Source: Luidia sarsii
Lineage: Eukaryota; Echinodermata; Asteroidea; Paxillosida; Luidiidae
NCBI GenBank assembly: GCA_949987565.1
Contig: OX465121.1
Location: 7,439,177-7,503,176 of the forward strand
DNA: 64,000 nt
Direction: 5' to 3'
In this document: piece after piece, positions 1 through 12,800 of the stretch
Numbering within the stretch: position 1 is the first letter of the stretch
How the letters are laid out: each line of letters opens with the position of its first letter
Position numbers and translations under genes: made by a program
Notes under the pieces: model-generated
What the model saw: only the letters and a program-made list of their open reading frames with translations
Databases searched by the model: none
What the model was told of the DNA's origin: nothing

Positions 1-504
1 ATTGGTGCATAGCCAACGGAGTGGGGTTTGGCTGGGAGCTCCTTCTTCTTCCTCCATGGGCTAACACCAAGGCCTTCCGAATTCCAGACCGCCGCCTCTT
101 CTTCCGCGAGGAGCGACGGCGTTCCTGCGATCACGCTGTCGTCCATCGACGTGTCCTCAACGTTATTCATCATCGAGCCTCATTAATACTCTAACCGGCC
201 CAGCCAAGGACGAACGAATCACTCGGCAAGTCGGGACGCCGACCATCCATCCCCTCTCCCTCTTCCCCGGAAAAAGGGGAGAGGAAGTCACAGCGGGTGA
301 CCACAAGTGCAGTCCAAACATGGTCCAACCGTAGAGTTTCCTCCATGATCCATCAACGTGCCCTCAACGTTATTTATCCTCATAATAATATAACCGGCCG
401 AGCCAAGGACGAACGAATAACTCGGCAAGTCGGCACGACTCATCCCCCCTCCTCCTTGCAGTCCCAACATGGTCCAACAATGGAGGTCCAACCATACAGC
501 TATA
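1..504. other. Non-satellite flank at the array edge
   Basis: No convincing gene is visible here; the open frames are short and lack recognisable domains. The composition is richer in G and C than the satellite. The stretch contains a diverged direct repeat pair and several copies of the short motif ATGGTCCAAC (near 319 and 469, with a related AGGTCCAACC near 484). That motif also occurs in the hairpin loop of the satellite monomer (CCATGGTCCAACC). The satellite begins abruptly at 505 with TGTGACCCGGCACAGC. This is likely ordinary or repeat-derived intergenic DNA next to the array. Confidence 0.6.
146..437 (+). repeat. Diverged ~90-bp direct repeat pair
   Basis: Positions about 146-240 and 351-437 share the same order of short blocks. 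These are CCTCAACGTTATT, CATCATCGAGCC or a variant of it, AACCGGCC, AGCCAAGGACGAACGAAT, ACTCGGCAAGTCGG and ACG. Scattered substitutions and small indels separate the copies, so this is an old tandem or dispersed duplication. A pyrimidine/purine-rich segment with CCCCGGAAAAAGGGG near 274-288 lies between them. No coding role is evident. Confidence 0.7.
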
Positions 505-1093
505 TGTGACCCGGCACAGCGACATGAGGAATATCCCACCAAAACACTTTTTGAGTAAACAACGCCTGAAGTTAAAGTATCTTCACAATTCGATTACAAA
601 TCAATTTTTTTTATTTATTTTTTTGAAATTTTAAGTATTAGAGAATTTTATATTTTGATATCATTTGAAAGCTAATGGTATACTCTTTAACATCATTAGA
701 AAATCCCAAAATCTCAAAAGTGGGGTTATTCCTCATTATGCTGTGCCGGGTCACATATCTTCTTTCCCTTCCTCCATGGTCCAACCACCCTTGCTTAATT
801 GTGACCCGGCACAGCGACATGAGGAATATCCCACCAAAACACTTTTCGAGTCAACAACGACTGAAGTCAAATATCTTCTCAATTCGATAAAAAAAAACAA
901 TTTATGTTTTTTGTATTTTCGGAAAGTTAATGTATTGGAGGATATTATGTCCAAAGGATTTTTTCAAAATCCGTCTCTAAATGTTGAAAAAACAAGGCTT
1001 TCGTGGAAGTGTTTGTGCACTGTTTTTATGAAAATGTAAAGTTCCTGCCTTTTTGAATGGCCGCTTTCGAAGTGTTAGAATGGCGCTGCTATA
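505..1093 (+). repeat. Degenerate edge monomers of the satellite
   Basis: The array starts at 505 in the right arm of the monomer dyad. The first unit is diverged: TTGAGTAAACAACGCC replaces the usual TCGAGTCAACAACGAC, and the A/T tract is longer and mutated. It is also truncated, passing near 650-660 straight into TTTTGATATCATTTGAAAGC. From about 655 the sequence matches a full monomer with the 32-bp segment, long loop and A-rich tract. Decay of the outermost unit is what is expected at an array edge that no longer takes part in homogenisation. Confidence 0.75.
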
Positions 1094-2123
1094 TTGTGTC
1101 TGGTACCAAATGAACGCGCGAAGTCCCCTTGTACTATTTACAACAAAGTTCACACGGAAATAATTTTGATATCATTTGAAAGCTAATGGTATACTCTTTC
1201 ACATCATTAGAAAATCTCAAATTCTCAAAAGTGGGGGTTATTCCTCATTATGCTGTGCAGGGTCACATATCTTCTTTCCCTTCCTCCATGGTCCAACCAC
1301 CCTTGCTTAGTATATAATTGTGACCCGGCACAGCGACATGAGGAATATCCCACCAAAACACTTTTCGAGTCAACAACGACTGAAGTCAAATATCTTCTCA
1401 ATTCGATAAAAAAAAAAAATTATGTTTTTTTGTATTTTCGGAAAGTTAATGTATTGGAGGATATTATGTCCAAAGGATTTTTTAAAAATCCGTCTCTAAC
1501 TGTTGAAAAAACAAGGCTTTCGTGGAAGTGTTTGTGCACTGTTTTTATGAAAATGTAAAGTTCCTGCCTTTTTGAATGGCCGCTTTCGAAGAGTTAGAAT
1601 GGCGCTGCTATATTGTGTCTGGTACCAAATGAACGCGCGAAGTCCCCTTGAACTATTTACAACAAAGTTCACACGGAAATAATTTTGATCATTTGAAAGC
1701 TAATGGTATACTCTTTAACATCATTAGAAAATCTCAAAATCTCAAAAGTGGGGGTTATTCCTCATTATGCTGTGCCGGGTCACATATCTTCTTTCCCTTC
1801 CTCCATGGTCCAACCACCCTTGCTTAATTGTGACCCGGCACAGCGACATGAGGAATATCCCACCAAAACACTTTTCAAGTCAACAACGACTGAAGTCAAA
1901 TATCTATTCAATTCGATAAAAAAACCAATTTATGTTTTTTTTGTATTTTCGGAAAGTTAATGTATTGGAGGATATTATGTCCAAAGGATTTTTTCAAAAT
2001 CCGTCTCTAAATGTTGAAAAAACAAGGCTTTCGTGGAAGTGTTTGTGCACTGTTTTCATGAAAATGTAAAGTTCCTGCCTTTTTGAATGGCCGCTTTCGA
2101 AGAGTTAGAATGGCGCTGCTATA

Positions 2124-2623
2124 TTGTGTCTGGTACCAAATGAACGCGCGAAGGCCCCTTGTACTATTTACAACAAAGTTCACACGGAAATAATTTTGAT
2201 ATCATTTGAAAGCTAATGGTATACTCTTTCACATCATTAGAAAATCTCAAAATCTCAAAAGTGGGGGTTATTCCTCATTATGCTGTGCCGGGTCACATAT
2301 CTTCTTTCCCTTCCTACCCTTGCTTAATTGTGACCCGGCACAGCGACATGAGGAATATCCCACCAAAACACTTTTCGAGTCAACAACGACTGAAGTCAAA
2401 TATCTTCTCAATTCAATAAAAAAAAACAATTTAGGTTTTTTTGTATTTTCGGAAAGTTAATGTATTGGAGGATATTATGTCCAAAGGATTTGTTCAAAAT
2501 CCGTCTCTAAATGTTGAAAAAACAAGGCTTTCGTGGAAGTGTTTGTGCACTGTTTTCATGAAAATGTAAAGTTCCTGCCTTTTTGAATGGCCGCTTTCGA
2601 AGAGTTAGAATGGCGCTGCTATA
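2124..2623 (+). repeat. Example 500-bp monomer (32-bp segment, short loop)
   Basis: This unit carries the 32-bp segment with CTAATGGTATACTCTTTCAC between two GAAA tetranucleotides. It lacks the 13-bp CCATGGTCCAACC part of the hairpin loop. Together these explain the length: 481 + 32 - 13 = 500. The class is abundant from about 16 to 44 kb and again after 52 kb, where it alternates with 481-bp units. Confidence 0.85.
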
Positions 2624-3104
2624 TTGTGTCTGGTACCAAATGAACGCGCGAAGTACCCTTGTACTATTTACAACAAAGTTCACACGGAAATAATTTTGAT
2701 ATCATTTGAAAATCTCAAAATCTCAAAAGTGGGGGTTATTCCTCATTATGCTGTGCCGGGTCACATATCTTCTTTCCCTTCCTCCATGGTCCAACCACCC
2801 TTGCTTAATTGTGACCCGGCACAGCGACATGAGGAATATCCCACCAAAACACTTTTCGAGTCAACAACGACTGAAGTCAAATATCTTCTCAATTCGATAA
2901 AAAAAAACAATTTAGGTTTTTTTGTATTTTCGGAAAGTTAATGTATTGGAGGATATTATGTCCAAAGGATTTTTTCAAAATCCGTCTCTAAATGTTGAAA
3001 AAACAAGGCTTTCGTGGAAGTGTTTGTGCACTGTTTTCATGAAAATGTAAAGTTCCTGCCTTTTTGAATGGCCGCTTTCGAAGAGTTAGAATGGCGCTGC
3101 TATA
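2624..3104 (+). repeat. Example 481-bp monomer (no 32-bp segment, long loop)
   Basis: This is the most frequent class. ATCATTTGAAAATCTC (or ATTTGAAATCCTC in later units) leads directly into the dyad, and the loop contains CCATGGTCCAACC. Two sub-variants are recognisable throughout the array. One has AAATCTC, TCAAGTC and TATCTATTC and dominates before about 14 kb. The other has AATCCTC and dominates after about 17 kb. Confidence 0.85.
2738..2837 (+). repeat. Satellite dyad: 28-nt inverted repeat (example copy)
   Basis: The left arm 2738-2765 (ATTCCTCAT...GCTGTGCCGGGTCACA) and right arm 2810-2837 (TGTGACCCGGCACAGC...ATGAGGAAT) pair at 25 of 28 positions. The three mismatches are consecutive, at TAT versus GTC. 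The loop is 44 nt here and 31 nt in monomers lacking CCATGGTCCAACC. The same dyad recurs in essentially every monomer, including the 244-bp short ones, where CCGGG becomes CTGGG (a G-T wobble in RNA). It could form a hairpin or cruciform. It might be a relic of a small inverted-repeat transposon, but no target duplication can be assigned. Confidence 0.85.
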
Positions 3105-5036
3105 TTGTGTCTGGTACCAAATGAACGCGCGAAGTACCCTTGTACTATTTACAACAAAGTTCACACGGAAATAATTTTGATATCATTTGAAAATCTCAAA
3201 ATCTCAAAAGTGGGGGTTATTCCTCATTATGCTGTGCCGGGTCACATATCTTCTTTCCCTTCCTCCATGGTCCAACCACCCTTGCTTAATTGTGACCCGG
3301 CACAGCGACATGAGGAATATCCCACCAAAACACTTTTCAAGTCAACAACGACTGAAGTCAAATATCTATTCAATTCGATAAAAAAACCAATTTATGTTTT
3401 TTTTGTATTTTCGGAAAGTTAATGTATTGGAGGATATTATGTCCAAAGGATTTTTTCAAAATCCGTCTCTAAATGTTGAAAAAACAAGGCTTTCGTGGAA
3501 GTGTTTGTGCACTGTTTTCATGAAAATGTAAAGTTCCTGCCTTTTTGAATGGCCGCTTTCGAAGAGTTAGAATGGCGCTGCTATATTGTGTCTGGTACCA
3601 AATGAACGCGCGAAGTCCCCTTGTACTATTTACAACAAAGTTCACACGGAAATAATTTTGATATCATTTGAAAATCTCAAAATCTCAAAAGTGGGGGTTA
3701 TTCCTCATTATGCTGTGCCGGGTCACATATCTTCTTTCCCTTCCTACCCTTGCTTAATTGTGACCCGGCACAGCGACATGAAAAATATCCCACCAAAACA
3801 CTTTTCGAGTCAACAACGACTGAAGTCAAATATCTTCTCAATTCGATAAAAAAAAACAATTTAGGTTTTTTTGTATTTTCAGAAAGTTAATGTATTGGAG
3901 GATATTATGTCCAAAGGATTTTTTCAAAATCCGTCTCTAAATGTTGAAAAAACAAGGCTTTCGTGGAAGTGTTTGTGCACTGTTTTCATGAAAATGTAAA
4001 GTTCCTGCCTTTTTGAATGGCCGCTTTCGAAGAGTTAGAATGGCGCTGCTATATTGTGTCTGGTACCAAATGAACGCGCGAAGGCCCCTTGTACTATTTA
4101 CAACAAAGTTCACACGGAAATATTTTTGATATCATTTGAAAGCTAATGGTATACTCTTTCACATCATTAGAAAATCTCAAAATCTCAAAAGTGGGGGTTA
4201 TTCCTCATTATGCTGTGCCGGGTCACATATCTTCTTTCCCTTCCTACCCTTGCTTAATTGTGACCCGGCACAGCGACATGAGGAATATCCCACCAAAACA
4301 CTTTTCGAGTCAACAACGACTGAAGTCAAATATCTTCTCAATTCGATAAAAAAAACCAATTTATGTTTTTTTTTGTATTTTCGGAAAGTTAATGTATTGG
4401 AGGATATTATGTCCAAAGGATTTTTTCAAAATCCGTCTCTAAATGTTGAAAAAACAAGGCTTTCGTGGAAGTGTTTGTGCACTGTTTTCATGAAAATGTA
4501 AAGTTCCTGCCTTTTTGAATGGCCGCTTTCGAAGAGTTAGAATGGCGCTGCTATATTGTGTCTGGTACCAAATGAACGCGCGAAGTACCCTTGTACTATT
4601 TACAACAAAGTTCACACGGAAATAATTTTGATATCATTTGAAATCCTCAAAATCTCGAAAGTGGGGGTTATTCCTCATTATGCTGTGCCGGGTCACATAT
4701 CTTCTTTCCCTTCCTCCATGGTCCAACCACCCTTGCTTAATTGTGACCCGGCACAGCGACATGAGGAATATCCCACCAAAACACTTTTCGAGTCAACAAC
4801 GACTGAAGTCAAATATCTTCTCAATTCGATAAAAAAAACAATTTATGTTTTTTTTGTATTTTCAGAAAGTTAATGTATTGGAGGATATTATGTCAAAAGG
4901 ATTTTTTCAAAATCCGTCTCTAAATGTTGAAAAAACAAGGCTTTCGTGGAAGTGTTTGTGCACTGTTTTCATGAAAATGTAAAGTTCCTGCCTTTTTGAA
5001 TGGCCGCTTTCGAAGAGTTAGAATGGCGCTGCTATA

Positions 5037-8000
5037 TTGTGTCTGGTACCAAATGAACGCGCGAAGTCCCCTTGTACTATTTACAACAAAGTTCACACGG
5101 AAATAATTTTGATATTATTTGAAAATCTCAAAATCTCAAAAGTGGGGGTTATTCCTCATTATGCTGTGCCGGGTCACATATCTTCTTTTCCTTCCTACCC
5201 TTGCTTAATTGTGACCCGGCACAGCGACATGAGGAATATCCCACCAAAACACTTTTCAAGTCAACAACGACTGAAGTCAAATATCTATTCAATTCGATAA
5301 AAAAACCAATTTATGTTTTTTTTGTATTTTCGGAAAGTTAATGTATTGGAGGATATTATGTCCAAAGGATTTTTTCAAAATCCGTCTCTAAATGTTGAAA
5401 ATACAAGGCTTTCGTGGAAGTGTTTGTGCACTGTTTTCATGAAAATGTAAAGTTCCTGCCTTTTTGAATGGCCGCTTTCGAAGAGTTAGAATGGCGCTGC
5501 TATATTGTGTCTGGTACCAAATGAACGCGCGAAGTACCCTTGTACTATTTACAACAAAGTTCACACGGAAATAATTTTGATATCATTTGAAAATCTCAAA
5601 ATCTCAAAAGTGGGGGTTATTCCTCATTATGCTGTGCCGGGTCACATATCTTCTTTCCCTTCCTCCATGGTCCAACCACCCTTTTTTAATTGTGACCCGG
5701 CACAGCGACATGAGGAATATCCCACCAAAACACTTTTCGAGTCAACAACGACTGAAGTCAAATATCTTCTCAATTCGATAAAAAAAAAAATTAGGTTTTT
5801 TTGTATTTTCAGAAAGTTAATGTATTGGAGGATATTATGTCCAAAGGATTTTTTCAAAATCCGTCTCTAAATGTTGAAAAAACAAGGCTTTCGTGGAAGT
5901 GTTTGTGCACTGTTTTCATGAAAATGTAAAGTTCCTGCCTTTTTGAATGGCCGCTTTCGAAGAGTTAGAATGGCGCTGCTATATTGTGTCTGGTACCAAA
6001 TGAACGCGCGAAGTCCCCTTGTACTATTTACAACAAAGTTCACACGGAAATAATTTTGATATCATTTGAAAATCTCAAAATCTCAAAAGTGGGGGTTATT
6101 CCTCATTATGCTGTGCCGGGTCACATATCTTCTTTCCCTTCCTCCATGGTCCAACCACCCTTGCTTAATTGTGACCCGGCACAGCGACATGAGGAATATC
6201 CCACCAAAACACTTTTCAAGTCAACAACGACTGAAGTCAAATATCTATTCAATTCGATAAAAAAACCAATTTATGTTTTTTTTGTATTTTCGGAAAGTTA
6301 ATGTATTGGAGGATATTATGTCCAAAGGATTTTTTCAAAATCCGTCTCTAAATGTTGAAAATACAAAGCTTTCGTGGAAGTGTTTGTGCACTGTTTTCAT
6401 GAAAATGTAAAGTACCTGCCTTTTTGAATGGCCGCTTTCGAAGAGTTAGAATGGCGCTGCTATATTGTGTCTGGTACCAAATGAACGCGCGAAGTCCCCT
6501 TGTACTATTTACAACAAAGTTCACACGGAAATAATTTTGATATCATTTGAAAATCTCAAAATCTCAAAAGTGGGGGTTATTCCTCATTATGCTGTGCCGG
6601 GTCACATATCTTCTTTCCCTTCCTCCATGGTCCAACCACCCTTGCTTAATTGTGACCCGGCACAGCGACATGAGGAATATCCCACCAAAACACTTTTCAA
6701 GTCAACAACGACTGAAGTCAATTATCTATTCAATTCGATAAAAAAACCAATTTATGTTTTTTTTGTATTTTCGGAAAGTTAATGTATTGGAGGATATTAT
6801 GTCCAAAGGATTTTTTCAAAATCCGTCTCTAAATGTTGAAAATACAAGGCTTTCGTGGAAGTGTTTGTGCACTGTTTTCATGAAAATGTAAAGTTCCTGC
6901 CTTTTTGAATGGCCGCTTTCGAAGAGTTAGAATGGCGCTGCTATATTGTGTCTGGTACCAAATGAACGCGCGAAGTACCCTTGTACTATTTACAACAAAG
7001 TTCACACGGAAATAATTTTGATATCATTTGAAAATCTCAAAATCTCAAAAGTGGGGGTTATTCCTCATTATGCTGTGCCGGGTCACATATCTTCTTTCCC
7101 TTCCTCCATGGTCCAACCACCCTTGCTTAATTGTGACCCGGCACAGCGACATGAGGAATATCCCACCAAAACACTTTTCGAGTCAACAACGACTGAAGTC
7201 AAATATCTTCTCAATTCGATAAAAAAAACAATTTATGTTTTTTTTGTATTTTCAGAAAATTAATGTATTGGAGGATATTATGTCAAAAGGATTTTTTCAA
7301 AATCCGTCTCTAAAAGTTGAAAAAACAAGGCTTTTGTGGAAGTGTTTGTGCACTGTTTTCATGAAAATGTAAAGTTCCTGCCTTTTTGAATGGCCGCTTT
7401 CGAAGAGTTAGAATGGCGCTGCTATATTGTGTCTGGTACCAAATGAACGCGCGAAGTCCCCTTGTACTATTTACAACAAAGTTCACACGGAAATAATTTT
7501 GATATTATTTGAAAATCTCAAAATCTCAAAAGTGGGGGTTATTCCTCATTATGCTGTGCCGGGTCACATATCTTCTTTTCCTTCCTACCCTTGCTTAATT
7601 GTGACCCGGCACAGCGACATGAGGAATATCCCACCAAAACACTTTTCAAGTCAACAACGACTGAAGTCAAATATCTATTCAATTCGATAAAAAAACCAAT
7701 TTATGTTTTTTTTGTATTTTCGGAAAGTTAATGTATTGGAGGATATTATGTCCAAAGGATTTTTTCAAAATCCGTCTCTAAATGTTGAAAATACAAGGCT
7801 TTCGTGGAAGTGTTTGTGCACTGTTTTCATGAAAATGTAAAGTTCCTGCCTTTTTGAATGGCCGCTTTCGAAGAGTTAGAATGGCGCTGCTATATTGTGT
7901 CTGGTACCAAATGAACGCGCGAAGTACCCTTGTACTATTTACAACAAAGTTCACACGGAAATAATTTTGATATCATTTGAAAATCTCAAAATCTCAAAAG

Positions 8001-9814
8001 TGGGGGTTATTCCTCATTATGCTGTGCCGGGTCACATATCTTCTTTCCCTTCCTCCATGGTCCAACCACCCTTGCTTAATTGTGACCCGGCACAGCGACA
8101 TGAGGAATATCCCACCAAAACACTTTTCGAGTCAACAACGACTGAAGTCAAATATCTTCTCAATTCGATAAAAAAAAAAATTAGGTTTTTTTGTATTTTC
8201 AGAAAGTTAATGTATTGGAGGATATTATGTCCAAAGGATTTTTTCAAAATCCGTCTCTAAATGTTGAAAAAACAAGGCTTTCGTGGAAGTGTTTGTGCAC
8301 TGTTTTCATGAAAATGTAAAGTTCCTGCCTTTTTGAATGGCCGCTTTCGAAGAGTTAGAATGGCGCTGCTATATTGTGTCTGGTACCAAATGAACGCGCG
8401 AAGTCCCCTTGTACTATTTACAACAAAGTTCACACGGAAATAATTTTGATATCATTTGAAAATCTCAAAATCTCAAAAGTGGGGGTTATTCCTCATTATG
8501 CTGTGCCGGGTCACATATCTTCTTTCCCTTCCTCCATGGTCCAACCACCCTTGCTTAATTGTGACCCGGCACAGCGACATGAGGAATATCCCACCAAAAC
8601 ACTTTTCAAGTCAACAACGACTGAAGTCAAATATCTATTCAATTCGATAAAAAAACCAATTTATGTTTTTTTTGTATTTTCGGAAAGTTAATGTATTGGA
8701 GGATATTATGTCCAAAGGATTTTTTCAAAATCCGTCTCTAAATGTTGAAAATACAAGGCTTTCGTGGAAGTGTTTGTGCACTGTTTTCATGAAAATGTAA
8801 AGTACCTGCCTTTTTGAATGGCCGCTTTCGAAGAGTTAGAATGGCGCTGCTATATTGTGTCTGGTACCAAATGAACGCGCGAAGTCCCCTTGTACTATTT
8901 ACAACAAAGTTCACACGGAAATAATTTTGATATCATTTGAAAATCTCAAAATCTCAAAAGTGGGGGTTATTCCTCATTATGCTGTGCCGGGTCACATATC
9001 TTCTTTCCCTTCCTCCATGGTCCAACCACCCTTGCTTAATTGTGACCCGGCACAGCGACATGAGGAATATCCCACCAAAACACTTTTCAAGTCAACAACG
9101 ACTGAAGTCAAATATCTATTCAATTCGATAAAAAAACCAATTTATGTTTTTTTTGTATTTTCGGAAAGTTAATGTATTGGAGGATATTATGTCCAAAGGA
9201 TTTTTTCAAAATCCGTCTCTAAATGTTGAAAATACAAGGCTTTCGTGGAAGTGTTTGTGCACTGTTTTCATGAAAATGTAAAGTTCCTGCCTTTTTGAAT
9301 GGCCGCTTTCGAAGAGTTAGAATGGCGCTGCTATATTGTGTCTGGTACCAAATGAACGCGCGAAGTACCCTTGTACTATTTACAACAAAGTTCACACGGA
9401 AATAATTTTGATATCATTTGAAAATCTCAAAATCTCAAAAGTGGGGGTTATTCCTCATTATGCTGTGCCGGGTCACATATCTTCTTTCCCTTCCTCCATG
9501 GTCCAACCACCCTTGCTTAATTGTGACCCGGCACAGCGACATGAGGAATATCCCACCAAAACACTTTTCGAGTCAACAACGACTGAAGTCAAATATCTTC
9601 TCAATTCGATAAAAAAAAAATTTAGGTTTTTTTGTATTTTCAGAAAGTTAATGTATTGGAGGATATTATGTCCAAAGGATTTTTTCAAAATCCGTCTCTA
9701 AATGTTGAAAAAACAAGGCTTTCGTGGAAGTGTTTGTGCACTGTTTTCATGAAAATGTAAAGTTCCTGCCTTTTTGAATGGCCGCTTTCGAAGAGTTAGA
9801 ATGGCGCTGCTATA
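5037..9814 (+). repeat. Five-monomer higher-order repeat, ~2.39 kb, two copies
   Basis: Copy 1 (5037-7426) has spacings 468, 479, 481, 481 and 481. Copy 2 (7427-9814) has 468, 479, 481, 481 and 479. The first monomer of both copies shares GATATTATTTG (for GATATCATTTG) and CTTCTTTTCC (for CTTCTTTCCC). The third shares AGTACCTGCC. The blocks are therefore true duplicates, not chance groupings. The second copy's last unit is of the 479-bp type, so the boundary there has been reshuffled. Confidence 0.85.
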
Positions 9815-12800
9815 TTGTGTCTGGTACCAAATGAACGCGCGAAGTCCCCTTGTACTATTTACAACAAAGTTCACACGGAAATAATTTTGATATCATTTGA
9901 AAATCTCAAAATCTCAAAAGTGGGGGTTATTCCTCATTATGCTGTGCCGGGTCACATATCTTCTTTCCCTTCCTCCATGGTCCAACCACCCTTGCTTAAT
10001 TGTGACCCGGCACAGCGACATGAGGAATATCCCACCAAAACACTTTTCAAGTCAACAACGACTGAAGTCAAATATCTATTCAATTCGATAAAAAAACCAA
10101 TTTATGTTTTTTTTGTATTTTCGGAAAGTTAATGTATTGGAGGATATTATGTCCAAAGGATTTTTTCAAAATCCGTCTCTAAATGTTGAAAATACAAGGC
10201 TTTCGTGGAAGTGTTTGTGCACTGTTTTCATGAAAATGTAAAGTACCTGCCTTTTTGAATGGCCGCTTTCGAAGAGTTAGAATGGCGCTGCTATATTGTG
10301 TCTGGTACCAAATGAACGCGCGAAGTCCCCTTGTACTATTTACAACAAAGTTCACACGGAAATAATTTTGATATCATTTGAAAATCTCAAAATCTCAAAA
10401 GTGGGGGTTATTCCTCATTATGCTGTGCCGGGTCACATATCTTCTTTCCCTACCTACCCTTGCTTAATTGTGATCCGGCACAGCGACATGAGGAATATCC
10501 CACCAAAACACTTTTCGAGTCAACAACGACTGAAGTCAAATATCTTCTCAATTCGATAAAAAATTTTTTTAGGTTTTTTTGTATTTTCAGAAAGTTAATG
10601 TATTGGAGGATATTATGTCCAAAGGATTTTTTCAAAATCCGTCTCTAAATGTTGAAAAAACAAGGCTTTCGTGGAAGTGTTTGTGCACTGTTTTCATGAA
10701 AATGTAAAGTTCCTGCCTTTTTGAATGGCCGCTTTCGAAGAGTTAGAATGGCGCTGCTATATTGTGTCTGGTACCAAATGAACGCGCGAAGTCCCCTTGT
10801 ACTATTTACAACAAAGTTCACACGGAAATAATTTTGATATCATTTGAAAATCTCAAAATCTCAAAAGTGGGGGTTATTCCTCATTATGCTGTGCCGGGTC
10901 ACATATCTTCTTTCCCTTCCTCCATGGTCCAACCACCCTTGCTTAATTGTGACCCGGCACAGCGACATGAGGAATATCCCACCAAAACACTTTTCGAGTC
11001 AACAACGACTGAAGTCAAATATCTTCTCAATTCGATAAAAAAAATTTTTAGGTTTTTTTGTATTTTCAGAAAGTTAATGTATTGGAGGATATTATGTCCA
11101 AAGGATTTTTTCAAAATCCGTCTCTAAATGTTGAAAAAACAAGGCTTTCGTGGAAGTGTTTGTGCACTGTTTTCATGAAAATGTAAAGTTCCTGCCTTTT
11201 TGAATGGCCGCTTTCGAAGAGTTAGAATGGCGCTGCTATATTGTGTCTGGTACCAAATGAACGCGCGAAGTCCTCTTGTACTATTTACAACAAAGTTCAC
11301 ACGGAAATAATTTTGATATCATTTGAAAATCTCAAAATCTCAAAAGTGGGGGTTATTCCTCATTATGCTGTGCCGGGTCACATATCTTCTTTCCCTTCCT
11401 CCATGGTCCAACCACCCTTGCTTAATTGTGACCCGGCACAGCGACATGAGGAATATCCCACCAAAACACTTTTCAAGTCAACAACGACTGAAGTCAAATA
11501 TCTATTCAATTCGATAAAAAAACCAATTTATGTTTTTTTTGTATTTTCGGAAAGTTAATGTATTGGAGGATATTATGTCCAAAGGATTTTTTCAAAATCC
11601 GTCTCTAAATGTTGAAAATACAAGGCTTTCGTGGAAGTGTTTGTGCACTGTTTTCATGAAAATGTAAAGTTCCTGCCTTTTTGAATGGCCGCTTTCGAAG
11701 AGTTAGAATGGCGCTGCTATATTGTGTCTGGTACCAAATGAACGCGCGAAGTACCCTTGTACTATTTACAACAAAGTTCACACGGAAATAATTTTGATAT
11801 TATTTGAAAATCTCAAAATCTCAAAAGTGGGGGTTATTCCTCATTATGCTGTGCCGGGTCACATATCTTCTTTCCCTTCCTCCATGGTCCAACCACCCTT
11901 GCTTAATTGTGACCCGGCACAGCGACATGAGGAATATCCCACCAAAACACTTTTCAAGTCAACAACGACTGAAGTCAAATATCTATTCAATTCGATAAAA
12001 AAACCAATTTATGTTTTTTTTGTATTTTCGGAAAGTTAATGTATTGGAGGATATTATGTCCAAAGGATTTTTTCAAAATCCGTCTCTAAATGTTGAAAAT
12101 ACAAGGCTTTCGTGGAAGTGTTTGTGCACTGTTTTCATGAAAATGTAAAGTTCCTGCCTTTTTGAATGGCCGCTTTCGAAGAGTTAGAATGGCGCTGCTA
12201 TATTGTGTCTGGTACCAAATGAACGCGCGAAGTACTCTTGTACTATTTACAACAAAGTTCACAGGGAAATAATTTTGATATCATTTGAAAATCTCAAAAT
12301 CTCAAAAGTGGGGGTTATTCCTCATTATGCTGTGCCGGGTCACATATCTTCTTTCCCTTCCTCCATGGTCCAACCACCCTTGCTTAATTGTGACCCGGCA
12401 CAGCGACATGAGGAATATCCCACCAAAACACTTTTCAAGTCAACAACGACTGAAGTCAAATATCTATTCAATTCGATAAAAAAACCAATTCATGTTTTTT
12501 TTGTATTTTTGGAAAGTTAATGTATTGGAGGATATTATGTCCAAAGGATTTTTTCAAAATCCGTCTCTAAATGTTGAAAATACAAGGCTTTCGTGGAAGT
12601 GTTTGTGCACTGTTTTCATGAAAATGTAAAGTACCTGCCTTTTTGAATGGCCGCTTTCGAAGAGTTAGAATGGCGCTGCTATATTGTGTCTGGTACCAAA
12701 TGAACGCGCGAAGTCCCCTTGTACTATTTACAACAAAGTTCACACGGAAATAATTTTGATATCATTTGAAAATCTCAAAATCTCAAAAGTGGGGGTTATC

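Noticed and set aside
1001..1020. CENP-B box-like match (TTTCGTGGAAGTG in each monomer)
   Set aside because: The TTCG and following A fit, but the essential CGGG half is absent, so a CENP-B site is not supported.
288..1039. Small frames across the left flank and edge monomers
   Set aside because: They cross from flank into satellite or consist of satellite only. There is no start context, domain or conservation beyond the repeat.
1190..1215. Hammerhead ribozyme in the satellite (reverse strand CTAATGATG)
   Set aside because: The core CTGATGA and a matching GAAA with flanking helices are not present.
2624..2941. Recurring 105-122 residue open frames in almost every satellite monomer (starting CLVPNERAK)
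   Set aside because: They begin at a non-ATG codon (TTG). They arise because monomers are nearly identical copies, the common monomer length breaks the frame, and the same DNA gives equally long frames in other phases. They have no recognisable domain.
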